In this document: in pieces, positions 39,680 through 47,794 of the stretch
Numbering within the stretch: position 1 is the first letter of the stretch
How the letters are laid out: each line of letters starts with the position of its first letter
Assembly (NCBI GenBank): GCA_046724655.1
Contig: JBKOWY010000099.1
Coordinates: 1 to 56,439, forward strand
Reading direction: 5' to 3'
Source of the DNA: JALZAA01 sp046724655
GTDB taxonomy: Bacteria; Actinomycetota; Acidimicrobiia; IMCC26256; JACDBD01
DNA: 56,439 nucleotides
Program-made: the position numbers and the translations under genes
Notes under the pieces: generated by a model
Database searches by the model: none
The model's input: only the letters and a program-made list of their open reading frames with translations
What the model was told of the DNA's origin: nothing

Positions 39680-40932
39680 GCCCGGCGCCGGCCTCGGGCC
39701 CGCTGAAGGGTGTGCGCGTGATCGAGAGCTCGTTGCTCGGGCCGGGCGAGCTCACGTCGTTTCTCGCCGATCTTGGCGCCGATGTGATCAAGGTCGAGCC
39801 ACCGCAGGGCGACTACGTGCGCCAGATGACGTGGCCGATCGTCGAGGGCGAATCCCTCTTGCACCTGCACATCCACCGCGGGAAGCGGAGTGTGACGCTC
39901 GATCTGCACAACCCTGCTGCGGTCGAGGTGTACACGGACCTCGTCCGCAACGCCGACGCGGTGGTCGAAGCGATGCGACCGGGGGCGCTCGAGCGGCGCG
40001 GCCTCGGGTACGAGCGCCTCAAGGAGGTGAACCCGCAGATCGTGTTCTGCACGCTCTCGGGTTACGGCATGACCGGGCCGTACCGGGACCTGCCCGCGCA
40101 CGGGATCGCGTTCGACACCTGGGCCGGCGTCGTGCAGCCCGCGTCCGACGACGAGGGCTTCTGCTACATGCCCGAACACCCGTCGATCGGGATCCACGCC
40201 GGACCGCTCCTCGGTGCGTTCGCGCTGCTCGCCGGCGTCGTGCGGGCGCGAGCGACGGGTACCGGATGCCAGATCGAGGTCGCGCAGTCCGACGCCGCCG
40301 CCTACATGGACTGGTACCGCATCGAGACCTGGAAGGCATACGAGCGCCCCGAGTCCGAGGTCACCGGGAACCCGAGCGACGACTACGAGCGCCGCGCGCC
40401 CGGCACCGCAGGTATGCGCGATGGGGTTCGCTACCAGATCTACGAGTCGTCCGACGGCCACGTGCTGTTCATGGCGTCCGAGCAGGCGTTCTGGCGCAAC
40501 TTCTGCCAAGGCGTCGGCCGCATGGACCTGTTCGAGCGTTGGCCCGGCAAGGCCTATGCGGATCACGCCCGCAACAACCGCGAGCTGCAGCGCGAGCTGC
40601 GCGAGATCTTCAAGACGAAGACGAGCGCGGAGTGGATCGACTTCGGCAACGAGGTCAACGTGCCCATCGCGCCCGTGAACTCGGCGCGCTCCATCGCCGA
40701 CGATCCGCAGTTCCGCGACCGCTTCCCCTGGATCTCGGCGTCGCGCCTCGGCGCCGACGAGATCCCGCTGCCGGTGCACGTCCTCGGTGAGGACCTCCCG
40801 GCGCCGGCGCGGGCGCCGAGGGTCGGTGAGCACACCGACGAAGTCCTGGCCGACGTGCTCGGCTACGACGCATCGCGAATCGAGCAGCTCCGCGGCGACG
40901 GTGCGCTCGGCGAGCCCGGCCCCGGGACCTGA
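39676..40932 (+). CDS. CaiB/BaiF family III CoA-transferase
   Basis: 418 aa. GTG start overlaps the previous stop by 4 nt. GVRVIESSLLGPGELTSFLA, DLGADVIKVEPPQGDYVRQM, KRSVTLDLHNPAAVEVYTDL and GYGMTGPYRDLPAHGIAFD are family motifs. The block GCQIEVAQSDAAAYMDWY carries the conserved Asp region used for the acyl-enzyme. It moves CoA between acids without ATP in the cytosol. The stop codon lies inside the palindrome at 40927. Confidence 0.92.
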   Translation: MSPAPASGPLKGVRVIESSLLGPGELTSFLADLGADVIKVEPPQGDYVRQMTWPIVEGESLLHLHIHRGKRSVTLDLHNPAAVEVYTDLVRNADAVVEAMRPGALERRGLGYERLKEVNPQIVFCTLSGYGMTGPYRDLPAHGIAFDTWAGVVQPASDDEGFCYMPEHPSIGIHAGPLLGAFALLAGVVRARATGTGCQIEVAQSDAAAYMDWYRIETWKAYERPESEVTGNPSDDYERRAPGTAGMRDGVRYQIYESSDGHVLFMASEQAFWRNFCQGVGRMDLFERWPGKAYADHARNNRELQRELREIFKTKTSAEWIDFGNEVNVPIAPVNSARSIADDPQFRDRFPWISASRLGADEIPLPVHVLGEDLPAPARAPRVGEHTDEVLADVLGYDASRIEQLRGDGALGEPGPGT

Positions 40933-40945
40933 CGGACCGTCAGGT
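40927..40945. promoter_or_regulatory. 19-bp perfect palindrome upstream of tetR
   Basis: ACCTGACGG-A-CCGTCAGGT reads the same on both strands apart from the central base. It is 97 bp before the tetR start at 41042 and 17 bp before a TAGCCT -10 box (40963-40968), so it would cover the -35 region. Its core is nearly the same as the palindrome at 23279. A probable TetR autoregulatory operator. Confidence 0.55.
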
Positions 40946-40983
40946 CGAGCGCTACCGACGGGTAGCCTGACAGGCCGCGGCGA

Positions 40984-41006
40984 GCGGCGGCTTGGCCGAC
41001 CGCCGC
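40984..41006 (+). other. GC hairpin in the putative tetR leader
   Basis: GCGGCGG at 40984-40990 pairs with CCGCCGC at 41000-41006. If transcription starts about 8 nt after the TAGCCT box, this stem lies in a leader of about 65 nt ending in AAGGAGG. It may stabilise or modulate translation. Confidence 0.3.
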
Positions 41007-41041
41007 CGCAAAGCCGGAGCTTGCGACGGCGAAGGAGGAAA

Positions 41042-41707
41042 ATGAGCTCGTCGCCGACGACCGCGGCCACGACCGAGTCGGCGGTAGCGCTCGACGGTCG
41101 GCCCCTGGGAAAACGGGGTGCTGCGACTCGCCGGCGCCTGGTCGAAGCAACCGCGCAGCTGCTCGAGAGCCAGGGTGTACGCGATCTTCGGGTTGTCGAC
41201 ATCGCCCGGGTGGTCGGCACTTCTCCGGCGACCTTCTACCAGTACTTCCGTGACGTCGAGGAGGCGGTGCTGGCACTGACCGCGGAGGTCGGGGAGGAGC
41301 TGGCGCCCGTCGACGAGCTCCTGCGCCGGTCGTGGACGGGCCCCTCGGGACTCGACGCCGCTCGGGAGATGGTCGACGCGTTCATTCGTTACTGGGACGA
41401 GCACCGGGCCGTGCTCCGTACCCGCAACCTCGCCGCCCAGGAAGGCGACCCGCGCTTCCGGCACGTCCGCAACGACTCGCTGCGGCCGCTCACCGATCAT
41501 CTCGCCGCCGCGGTCGCCGACTCGCAGGCGGCGGGGCGTGTCAGCACCGAGATCGCGCCGATGGCGGCGGCGGCAGCGCTCGTCGCGCTGCTCGAGCGCA
41601 TGGCCGCCTTCCACCGTGACCTGGAGACACTCGGCATCACCCGCGCCGACGTGGTCGAGACGACAGCCCGCATCGTGCACCAGACCGTGACCGGCGGGAA
41701 GGACTAG
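41042..41707 (+). CDS. TetR-family transcriptional regulator
   Basis: 221 aa from ATG at 41042 with a strong AAGGAGG. DNA-binding domain: KRGAATRRRLVEATAQLLES, VRDLRVVDIARVVGTSPAT and FYQYFRDVEEAVLALTAEV (helix-turn-helix). The C-terminal ligand domain is all-helical, with LRPLTDHLAAAVADSQAAGR. The ligand is unknown; an acyl-CoA is plausible given the neighbours. Palindromes of the TGAC-GTCAG type upstream of this gene and of other catabolic genes in the window are candidate binding sites. Confidence 0.92.
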   Translation: MSSSPTTAATTESAVALDGRPLGKRGAATRRRLVEATAQLLESQGVRDLRVVDIARVVGTSPATFYQYFRDVEEAVLALTAEVGEELAPVDELLRRSWTGPSGLDAAREMVDAFIRYWDEHRAVLRTRNLAAQEGDPRFRHVRNDSLRPLTDHLAAAVADSQAAGRVSTEIAPMAAAAALVALLERMAAFHRDLETLGITRADVVETTARIVHQTVTGGKD

Positions 41708-41709
41708 GG

Positions 41710-42255
41710 ATCACGCCTTCCCTCGACATCGTCTTTCTCTGCACCGGCAACGCGGCCCGCTCGGTGATGGCAGGCGCGTTCCTCGAGAACCGAGTGCCGG
41801 GCCTGCGCGTCACGACGGCGGGGACGCACGTCGTCGAAGGCATGCCGATGAGCTGGCGCACGCGCGACGCGATTGCGGAGTTCGGCGCGGAACGCACCAT
41901 GCACCGCAGCCATCAGCTCAACGACGCCGACGTCACCTCCGCAGATGTCGTGATCTGCATGGCCGCGGAGCACGTCGCTTACATGCGGCGCATCCACCCC
42001 GAGGCCGCCGCGAAGACGGTCACGCTCCGGCGGCTGGTCCGCGACCTCCCTTCCGCGCCCGGCGCGACCTTCCGTGAGCGCATCGCGTCGCTGGGTCTCG
42101 CCGACGTCGAGCTCGAACCGGCGGAGGACGTCGAGGACCCCGCTGGAGGCGACCTGCCGGTTTTCCGCGCCTGCGCGCGCGAGATCCACGACCTGATCGA
42201 CCTGCTCGTCCCCGAGCTCGGGGACAGAGCCACGCGCGACGAGGAGATCGCGTAG
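41710..42255 (+). CDS. low-molecular-weight protein-tyrosine-phosphatase / arsenate-reductase family
   Basis: 181 aa if started at ATC 41710. The catalytic P-loop CTGNAARS (Cys-x5-Arg-Ser) begins at residue 11 and the acid loop VEDPAGGDL carries the conserved Asp-Pro near residue 140. SWRTRDAIAEFGAERTMHRS and ADVVICMAAEHVAYMRRIHP are also typical. No ATG, GTG or TTG precedes the P-loop in this frame; the first is GTG at 41764, which would remove the catalytic Cys. The ATC has GGAAGGA (41696-41702) seven bases upstream. It lies 2 bp after tetR. Confidence 0.85.
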   Translation: MTPSLDIVFLCTGNAARSVMAGAFLENRVPGLRVTTAGTHVVEGMPMSWRTRDAIAEFGAERTMHRSHQLNDADVTSADVVICMAAEHVAYMRRIHPEAAAKTVTLRRLVRDLPSAPGATFRERIASLGLADVELEPAEDVEDPAGGDLPVFRACAREIHDLIDLLVPELGDRATRDEEIA

Positions 42256-42258
42256 CGA

Positions 42259-43818
42259 CTACGACGCCGCGAGCGCAGCCCTCGTGCCCGACGGGTGGGC
42301 CGTCACCTCGAGCTCGCGGCCGAAGACCTTCTCGAACAGGTCGCGCTTGCGGTGCGTTGCCCACCGTTCGAGCTCGGTGTCGCGATCGGTTGACAGCCGG
42401 ATCATCACCAGCGACGGCCCCACTCGGACGTCGATCGCCTCCACCGCCTGGCTACGGCTGCGGTCGAGACCGTCGGCGATGCGCAACAGCGCGGCCAACT
42501 TTCGTAGCCGCTTCTCGTCGCCGGGGTCGATCGGGGCCAGCTCGTCCGCAGCGCGGGGATCTCCGCGCCGGTGCCACCGGGCAAGCGCGCCCAGAAGTGC
42601 AACCTCCTCGGGCGCGAAGCCGCGCAGCTGCCCGTGTCGGACGAGATACGCGGCGTGAAGGTGGTGCCCGTCGTGGGCGACGTGCTCCCCGATGTCGTGC
42701 AGCAGCGCGGCGTACTCGAGCAGCTCGCGCTCGGTCTCGCCGAGCCCGTGCAGCTCCTCGGTCTGGTCGAACAGGTTGAGCGCAAGGCGGGCAACCTGGC
42801 GCGAGTGCTCCTCCGGGAAGCTGCACCGCCGAGCCAGGCTCTGCACCGACGCCCGCCGAATCGCGCGAGGATCATCAGTCCAGTCCGCCGGATCGTGGTG
42901 ACCGATCGCATCGAGCAGGATGCCCTCACGCAGCGACCATTCGCTCACGATCATCTTGCCGAAATCGAATACCTCCATCGCGGTCGCCAGGAACATCGAG
43001 CCGGCGACGATGAGGTCGACGCGCCGCGGCTCGAGCCCGTCCATCTTGCGCCGCTCGGACGCCTTCGAGGACAGAAGGTCCTCGTGCAGCGCGAAGAACT
43101 CATCGCGCGTGAACGCAAGCTGGTTGAGCGAAACGGGCACCTGCGCGTCGCGCCGGGCCGCGACCATGCGGGCGAGGTCCTCGAGGGTCCCGCTGCTACC
43201 CACCACGAGCTTCGGTTCGAAGCTGCTGATGTGGTCGGCTGTGGGACGCAGCGTGTCCCGCAGGTGCTCGCGCAGTGCGCGCCGGTCCGGCTTCGAGATC
43301 GGGTCGGAGTGCACGAAGTCGGCGGTGAGGCGGGCGACGCCGATGTTCTCGCTCGCCGCCCACTGCAGACCGGCGGCGGTGCCGACCATCACCTCGAGGC
43401 TGCCGCCGCCGAGGTCGAAGCACAGCGCCGGCGCCGGCTCGAGCACCACGCTGGCGCGGATGGCGCCGAAGATGAGCCGGGCCTCGGTCAGGCCGTTGAT
43501 CACGTCGACTTTGACGCCGGTCTCGCGCTCGATGCGGTCGACGAGATCGCAACCGTTGACGGCCTGCCGGATGGCGCTCGTCGCGCACGCGATGAACTCG
43601 GGCGTGTCAGCTGCGTCGGCCAGCATCTTCATGCGGCGCACGGTGGCGACGGCAAGGTCGGCGGCGTCCGGCGGGATGCGACCTTCGCGGCTCACGTGGT
43701 CGCCGAGGCGGAGCATCTCCTTCTCGCGGGCGAGCGGCGTGAAACTGCCGTCCTCATGGACGTCGGCGATCAAAAGGTGGAACGAGTTGGTTCCCAGGTC
43801 GAGCGCCGCGATGCGCAT
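42259..43818 (-). CDS. Ppx/GppA exopolyphosphatase-family protein
   Basis: 519 aa, ATG at 43818. ASKHA-fold phosphatase: RIAALDLGTNSFHLLIADVH (first phosphate loop), CFDLGGGSLEVMVGTAAG (second), VGSSGTLEDLARMVAARR. An HD-like C-terminal domain has LLEYAALLHDIGEHVAHDGH and HHLHAAYLVRHG. Family members hydrolyse polyphosphate or (p)ppGpp. Convergent with the phosphatase gene with only 3 bp between stops. Confidence 0.92.
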   Translation of the reverse strand: MRIAALDLGTNSFHLLIADVHEDGSFTPLAREKEMLRLGDHVSREGRIPPDAADLAVATVRRMKMLADAADTPEFIACATSAIRQAVNGCDLVDRIERETGVKVDVINGLTEARLIFGAIRASVVLEPAPALCFDLGGGSLEVMVGTAAGLQWAASENIGVARLTADFVHSDPISKPDRRALREHLRDTLRPTADHISSFEPKLVVGSSGTLEDLARMVAARRDAQVPVSLNQLAFTRDEFFALHEDLLSSKASERRKMDGLEPRRVDLIVAGSMFLATAMEVFDFGKMIVSEWSLREGILLDAIGHHDPADWTDDPRAIRRASVQSLARRCSFPEEHSRQVARLALNLFDQTEELHGLGETERELLEYAALLHDIGEHVAHDGHHLHAAYLVRHGQLRGFAPEEVALLGALARWHRRGDPRAADELAPIDPGDEKRLRKLAALLRIADGLDRSRSQAVEAIDVRVGPSLVMIRLSTDRDTELERWATHRKRDLFEKVFGRELEVTAHPSGTRAALAAS

Positions 43819-43829
43819 TACGGCCGACT

Positions 43830-43842
43830 GTAACGGCGTTAC
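43830..43842. promoter_or_regulatory. 13-bp palindrome between divergent ppx and aldehyde dehydrogenase genes
   Basis: GTAACG-G-CGTTAC is symmetrical. GTTAC also recurs at 43852. It is located between the ppx start (43818) and the TACGAT box of the dehydrogenase gene, fitting an operator shared by both. Confidence 0.35.
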
Positions 43843-43853
43843 CCGCCCAGAGT

Positions 43854-43859
43854 TACGAT
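43854..43859 (+). promoter_or_regulatory. -10-like box for aldehyde dehydrogenase
   Basis: TACGAT, 6 nt before the ATG at 43866, with no ribosome site. Leaderless arrangement. Confidence 0.35.
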
Positions 43860-43865
43860 CTCCGC

Positions 43866-45338
43866 ATGAGCGAACTGATGGCTGAGCAACGGATGCTGAT
43901 CGACGGCAAGCTCTTCGAGGCGGCGTCGGGAGCCACGTACGGCAACATCAACCCGGCCACCGAAGACGTCGCGGGCGAGGTGGCCGACGGGGGCGCCGAG
44001 GACATGGACCGGGCGATCGACGCCGCTCGTCGTGCGTTCGATGACACCGACTGGGCGGGGAATCCGGCGTTCCGGAAGCGATGCCTGCGGCAGCTGAAGG
44101 ACGCGCTCGACAAGGAGAAGGAGACGCTCCGGCCGCAGATCGTGACCGAGGTCGGCGCGCCGATCATGCTCACGTACGCCGTGCAGCAGGACTCCTGCAT
44201 CGAGGACATGCAGTGGGAGATCGATCTCATCGACCGGTACGACTGGGAGCAGGAGCTCCCGGTCCATGAGTTCATGGGCATGCGCAGCTCACGCAAGGTC
44301 GTGCGCGAGCCGGTGGGCGTGGTCGGCGCGATCACCCCGTGGAACTTCCCCTTCATGCTCAACCTGTCGAAGATCACGCCTGCGCTGGCGGCCGGCAACA
44401 CCGTCGTCCTCAAGCCCGCGCCCGATACACCCTGGAGCGCGACGTTCATCGGTCGCGTCGCCGCCGAGCAGACAGACATCCCGGCGGGTGTGCTCAACAT
44501 CGTCACGTCGAGTGATCCGGCGACGGTAGGCGAGGTACTGGCCAACGACCCGCGCGTCGACATGATCAGCTTCACCGGCTCCACCGCCACGGGGCGCCGC
44601 ATTATGGCCAACGGGGCTCAGACGCTAAAGAAGGTGTTCCTCGAGCTCGGCGGCAAGTCCGCAAACGTGATCCTCGACGACGCCGACCTCGCGTCGACTG
44701 TCCCGTCCGGGTCCATGGTGTGCATGCATGGCGGGCAGGGCTGCGCGATCACGACACGGATGTTGCTGCCGAAGTCGCGTTACGACGAGGCGGTCGACAT
44801 GCTCAAGGCCGCGTTCGAGGCCGTCCCGTACGGCGACCCGACCGATCCCGGCAACATCATGGGGCCCCTGATCAACGCCCGGCAGCGCGACCGCGTGCTC
44901 GGCTACATCGAAAAGGGCAAGGCCGAGGGAGCCAAGCTGCTCGTCGGCGGCGGCCGTCCACGGCATCTCGAGAAGGGCTACTACGTCGAACCGACGCTGT
45001 TCGTGGATGTCGACCCCGACGCGACGATCGCCCAGGAGGAGATCTTCGGGCCCGTGCTGTGCGTCCTGAAGTACGAGAACGACGACGACGCCGTCCGCAT
45101 CGCCAACAACTCCATGTACGGGCTGTCCGGCGCCGTGACGAGCGCGTCGATCGACCGAGCCGAGGCCGTCGCCCGGCGCATCCGCACCGGCACGGTCGCC
45201 GTGAACGGCGGCCTGTGGTTTGGTCCGGATTCGCCGTTCGGTGGGTACCGTCAGAGTGGCAACGGACGCGAGCACGGAATCGAAGGATTCGAGGAGTACC
45301 TCGAGACGAAGACGCTGGGATTCCCCGCCCCGGCGTAG
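43866..45338 (+). CDS. aldehyde dehydrogenase (NAD(P)-dependent)
   Basis: 490 aa, full length. VVREPVGVVGAITPWNFPFM (cofactor binding), FTGSTATGRRIMANGAQTLK, FLELGGKSANVILDDADL with the general-base Glu, and GGQGCAITTRMLLP with the catalytic Cys, then EEIFGPVLCVLKYENDDDAV. It oxidises an aldehyde to its acid in the cytosol. The class II aldolase starts 10 bp after it, suggesting cleavage of a ketol followed by oxidation of the aldehyde product. Confidence 0.94.
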   Translation: MSELMAEQRMLIDGKLFEAASGATYGNINPATEDVAGEVADGGAEDMDRAIDAARRAFDDTDWAGNPAFRKRCLRQLKDALDKEKETLRPQIVTEVGAPIMLTYAVQQDSCIEDMQWEIDLIDRYDWEQELPVHEFMGMRSSRKVVREPVGVVGAITPWNFPFMLNLSKITPALAAGNTVVLKPAPDTPWSATFIGRVAAEQTDIPAGVLNIVTSSDPATVGEVLANDPRVDMISFTGSTATGRRIMANGAQTLKKVFLELGGKSANVILDDADLASTVPSGSMVCMHGGQGCAITTRMLLPKSRYDEAVDMLKAAFEAVPYGDPTDPGNIMGPLINARQRDRVLGYIEKGKAEGAKLLVGGGRPRHLEKGYYVEPTLFVDVDPDATIAQEEIFGPVLCVLKYENDDDAVRIANNSMYGLSGAVTSASIDRAEAVARRIRTGTVAVNGGLWFGPDSPFGGYRQSGNGREHGIEGFEEYLETKTLGFPAPA

Positions 45339-45348
45339 GAGGAACGAC

Positions 45349-46131
45349 GTGACAACGAACGAGATCGAGACGCTCATGCAGGGAACGAACTACCTGCCGA
45401 AGTTCGAGACCGTCGAGGAGGATCGCCTGCACCGCAAGCAGCGGCTGGCGGCGGCGTTCCGGCTCTTCGGGCGGTTCGGGTTCGACGAGGGTGTCGCCGG
45501 CCACATCACGGCCCGGGACCCCGAGCGCCTCGACCACTTCTGGGTGAACCCGTTCGGCATGAACTTCAGCCACATCCGCGTATCCGACCTGATCCTCGTG
45601 GACGACAAGGGCGAGGTCGTCGAGGGTGAGTACGGCGTGAACACGGCGGCGTTCGTCATCCACTCGCAGGTGCACGCCGCCCGCCCAGACGTGATCGCTG
45701 CTGCGCACGCGCACTCGATCTACGGCAAGTCGTGGTCAGCTCTGGGCCGGCTGCTCGACCCGATCACCCAGGACGTGTGTGCCTTCTACGAGGACCACGC
45801 GCTCTTCGACGACTACACCGGCGTCGTGCTCGACCTCGAAGAAGGCAAGCGTCTCGCCCACGCGCTCGGCGACAAGAAGTCGGTCATCCTCCGGAACCAC
45901 GGCCTGCTCACGGTCGGTCACTCGGTCGACGAGGCAGCGTGGTGGTTCATCACGATGGAGCGGTCGTGCCAAGCGCAGCTGCTCGCGCAAGCGGCCGGCG
46001 ACCCCGTGCTGATCGAACCCGACATGGCGAAGCTCACCGCGTCGCAGGTGGGCTCGCACGCGGCAGGGTACTTCAGCTTCCAGCCTCTCTACGACAAGAT
46101 CGTCCGCGACCAACCGGACCTGCTCGAGTAA
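45349..46131 (+). CDS. class II aldolase/adducin-family protein
   Basis: 260 aa from GTG at 45349 with TAGGAGGA upstream. Zinc-binding histidines occur in VIAAAHAHSIYGKSW and in SVILRNHGLLTVGHSVDEAA. The N-terminus RLAAAFRLFGRFGFDEGVAG and HITARDPERLDHFWVNPFG match fuculose-aldolase/adducin domains. It cleaves or epimerises a hydroxy-carbonyl compound. It is in the same transcript as the aldehyde dehydrogenase. Confidence 0.9.
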   Translation: MTTNEIETLMQGTNYLPKFETVEEDRLHRKQRLAAAFRLFGRFGFDEGVAGHITARDPERLDHFWVNPFGMNFSHIRVSDLILVDDKGEVVEGEYGVNTAAFVIHSQVHAARPDVIAAAHAHSIYGKSWSALGRLLDPITQDVCAFYEDHALFDDYTGVVLDLEEGKRLAHALGDKKSVILRNHGLLTVGHSVDEAAWWFITMERSCQAQLLAQAAGDPVLIEPDMAKLTASQVGSHAAGYFSFQPLYDKIVRDQPDLLE

Positions 46132-46136
46132 CGCGC

Positions 46137-46187
46137 ATGGGCAGGCGTGACTACGAGAACGAAGCTCGCGCGGAGGAAGCCGACTAG
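46137..46187 (+). CDS. possible 16-aa small protein
   Basis: A short frame MGRRDYENEARAEEAD starts 5 bp after the aldolase stop and ends in TAG at 46185-46187, overlapping the stop of the convergent SDR. It is strongly charged. There is no ribosome site of its own; re-initiation after the aldolase would be needed. It may be chance. Confidence 0.2.
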   Translation: MGRRDYENEARAEEAD

Positions 46188-46987
46188 CTCCCGGCGCGGC
46201 GGCTCCGCAGGTATTCGATCGAGCCCTGCAGGAACCTGTCGGGGTCGGCGACCTTGCCGGCGACGATGTCTTGGAACCACTCCGGCACGTAGATCTCCAA
46301 CGTGCCCGAGTCGAGCTGGTTCACGACGGGCTGCACGACGGCGTCGACAGGGAGCGCCATGCTCATGTCGGCGATGGGCTCGTCGTTGTCGGGCAACCGG
46401 AACAGCTCGGTGTCGATGATGCCCGGGTTCACGACGTGGACCTTCACGCCGGTGTCGGCGAGGTCGACGGCCATCGCTTCGGAGAACGCGGTCAGCGCCG
46501 CCTTGGAGGCGGCGTAGGCGGCCTCCGTCCCAGGCCCGAGCCGCGCTGCGACCGACGAGATGTTCACGATCCGTCCGTCTCGATCGGTCAGGCCAGGCAG
46601 TAGCGCGAGCGTCAGGCGTACGGGCGACAAGTAGTTGAGCGCCATCACCGACTCGACGACGTCGGGCGTCAACTGCGTGACGGCGCGGCGCTTAGGGACA
46701 CCGGCGTTGTTCACCAGCACGTCGATCCCGCCCAGCTCGTCGACGGCGAGGCGCGCGAACGGCTCAATCCCGTCGAGTTCAGACAGGTCGATCACCCAGG
46801 ACCGTGACTCGGGCGAGTGTTGACGGACGCGTTCGAGCACGTCACGCAGACGGTCTTCACGCCGCGCGCAGATCCCGACGATCGCGCCGCGTTCGGCAAA
46901 GCCCTCGGCAAGCGCCGCGCCGATGCCCGACGACGCTCCGGTGATCAAGACCTTCCTGTTTGCAAGCGAGTAGCTCGTGCCGGGCAG
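46184..46987 (-). CDS. short-chain dehydrogenase/reductase, start unclear
   Basis: About 260 aa. KVLITGASSGIGAALAEGFA, VLVNNAGVPKRRAVTQL, NISSVAARLGPGTEAAYAAS and YAASKAAL (Tyr-x3-Lys) are clear. The conserved N-terminus (SYSLANRKVLITG) has no ATG, GTG or TTG in front of it. CTG at 46987 or ACG at 46978 would give a family-like start. The first canonical codon (TTG 46948) lies inside the first beta strand and would damage the Rossmann fold. Divergent from the SDR at 47015. Confidence 0.85.
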   Translation of the reverse strand: MPGTSYSLANRKVLITGASSGIGAALAEGFAERGAIVGICARREDRLRDVLERVRQHSPESRSWVIDLSELDGIEPFARLAVDELGGIDVLVNNAGVPKRRAVTQLTPDVVESVMALNYLSPVRLTLALLPGLTDRDGRIVNISSVAARLGPGTEAAYAASKAALTAFSEAMAVDLADTGVKVHVVNPGIIDTELFRLPDNDEPIADMSMALPVDAVVQPVVNQLDSGTLEIYVPEWFQDIVAGKVADPDRFLQGSIEYLRSRRAGS

Positions 46988-47000
46988 CTTAGGAGGGCGG

Positions 47001-47006
47001 TAGCCT
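47001..47006 (+). promoter_or_regulatory. -10-like box for SDR at 47015
   Basis: TAGCCT, 8 nt before the GTG. The same hexamer is the likely -10 of tetR at 40963. No ribosome site; leaderless arrangement. Confidence 0.35.
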
Positions 47007-47014
47007 GCGCCGCC

Positions 47015-47794
47015 GTGCCGCTCGAACCGTCCGCCGCGCTCTTGACGGATCGCGTCGCGGTCGTCACCGGCGCGGCCGTCGGCATCGGTGAAGCGATCGC
47101 GCTCGGCTTCGCCAACTTCGGCGCCCACCTCGCGATCTGTGACCGAGACGTTCCCAATCTCGACCAGACCGCAGACGCGATCGAAGCCATCGGGCGGCGC
47201 GTCGTCGCCGCGGAGCTCGACGTGCGTGAGGCCGATCAGGTCGACGGCTTCCTCGGTGTCGTGGGAGAGCAATTCGGGCGCGTCGACGTCCTCGTGAACA
47301 ACGCCGGAGGCGGTTTTCAGGCGGCGTTCCTCGAGGTGAACGCCAAGGGCCAGGACTCGCTGATACGCGAGAACTTCGTGAGCGTCACGCATTTCATCCG
47401 GAGTGCCGTCCCGCTGATGGTTGACGCCGGCGGCTCGATCGTCAACCTCACTTCGATCGAGGCCCATCGCGCCGCGCCCGGCTACGCGGTGTACGCGTCG
47501 ATGAAGGCCGCCGTCGCGAACCTCACCAAGACACTGGCGCTCGAGCTGGGTGACCGCATGATCCGGGTCAATTGCATCGCTCCCGACGTGATTCCCACAC
47601 CCGGCATCGGCGCAGACCTCCCGATGAACACACCGTTGCCTCGTCGCGGTGACGTGGACGACGTCGCTGCCGCGGCCGTCTACCTGGCCAGTGACCTCGG
47701 CCGGTTCGTTTCCGGTACCACGATCCACGTCGATGGCGGCAACTTTGCCGCCGGTGGATGGCGCCGCGCCGACGACGGAAGCTTCACGACGTGA
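47015..47794 (+). CDS. short-chain dehydrogenase/reductase
   Basis: 259 aa from GTG at 47015. VAVVTGAAVGIGEAIALGFA, VLVNNAGGGFQAAFLEV, IVNLTSIEAHRAAPGYAVY and YASMK (Tyr-x3-Lys), then VSGTTIHVDGGNFAAGGW at the end. FabG-like. It overlaps the LLM gene by 4 nt, so an alcohol/ketone step coupled to a flavin or F420 step is likely. Confidence 0.9.
   Translation: MPLEPSAALLTDRVAVVTGAAVGIGEAIALGFANFGAHLAICDRDVPNLDQTADAIEAIGRRVVAAELDVREADQVDGFLGVVGEQFGRVDVLVNNAGGGFQAAFLEVNAKGQDSLIRENFVSVTHFIRSAVPLMVDAGGSIVNLTSIEAHRAAPGYAVYASMKAAVANLTKTLALELGDRMIRVNCIAPDVIPTPGIGADLPMNTPLPRRGDVDDVAAAAVYLASDLGRFVSGTTIHVDGGNFAAGGWRRADDGSFTT

Noticed and set aside
39397..41220. 607-codon open frame on the minus strand
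   Set aside because: Antisense to NIPSNAP-like, CoA-transferase and tetR genes; low-complexity Arg/Val translation.
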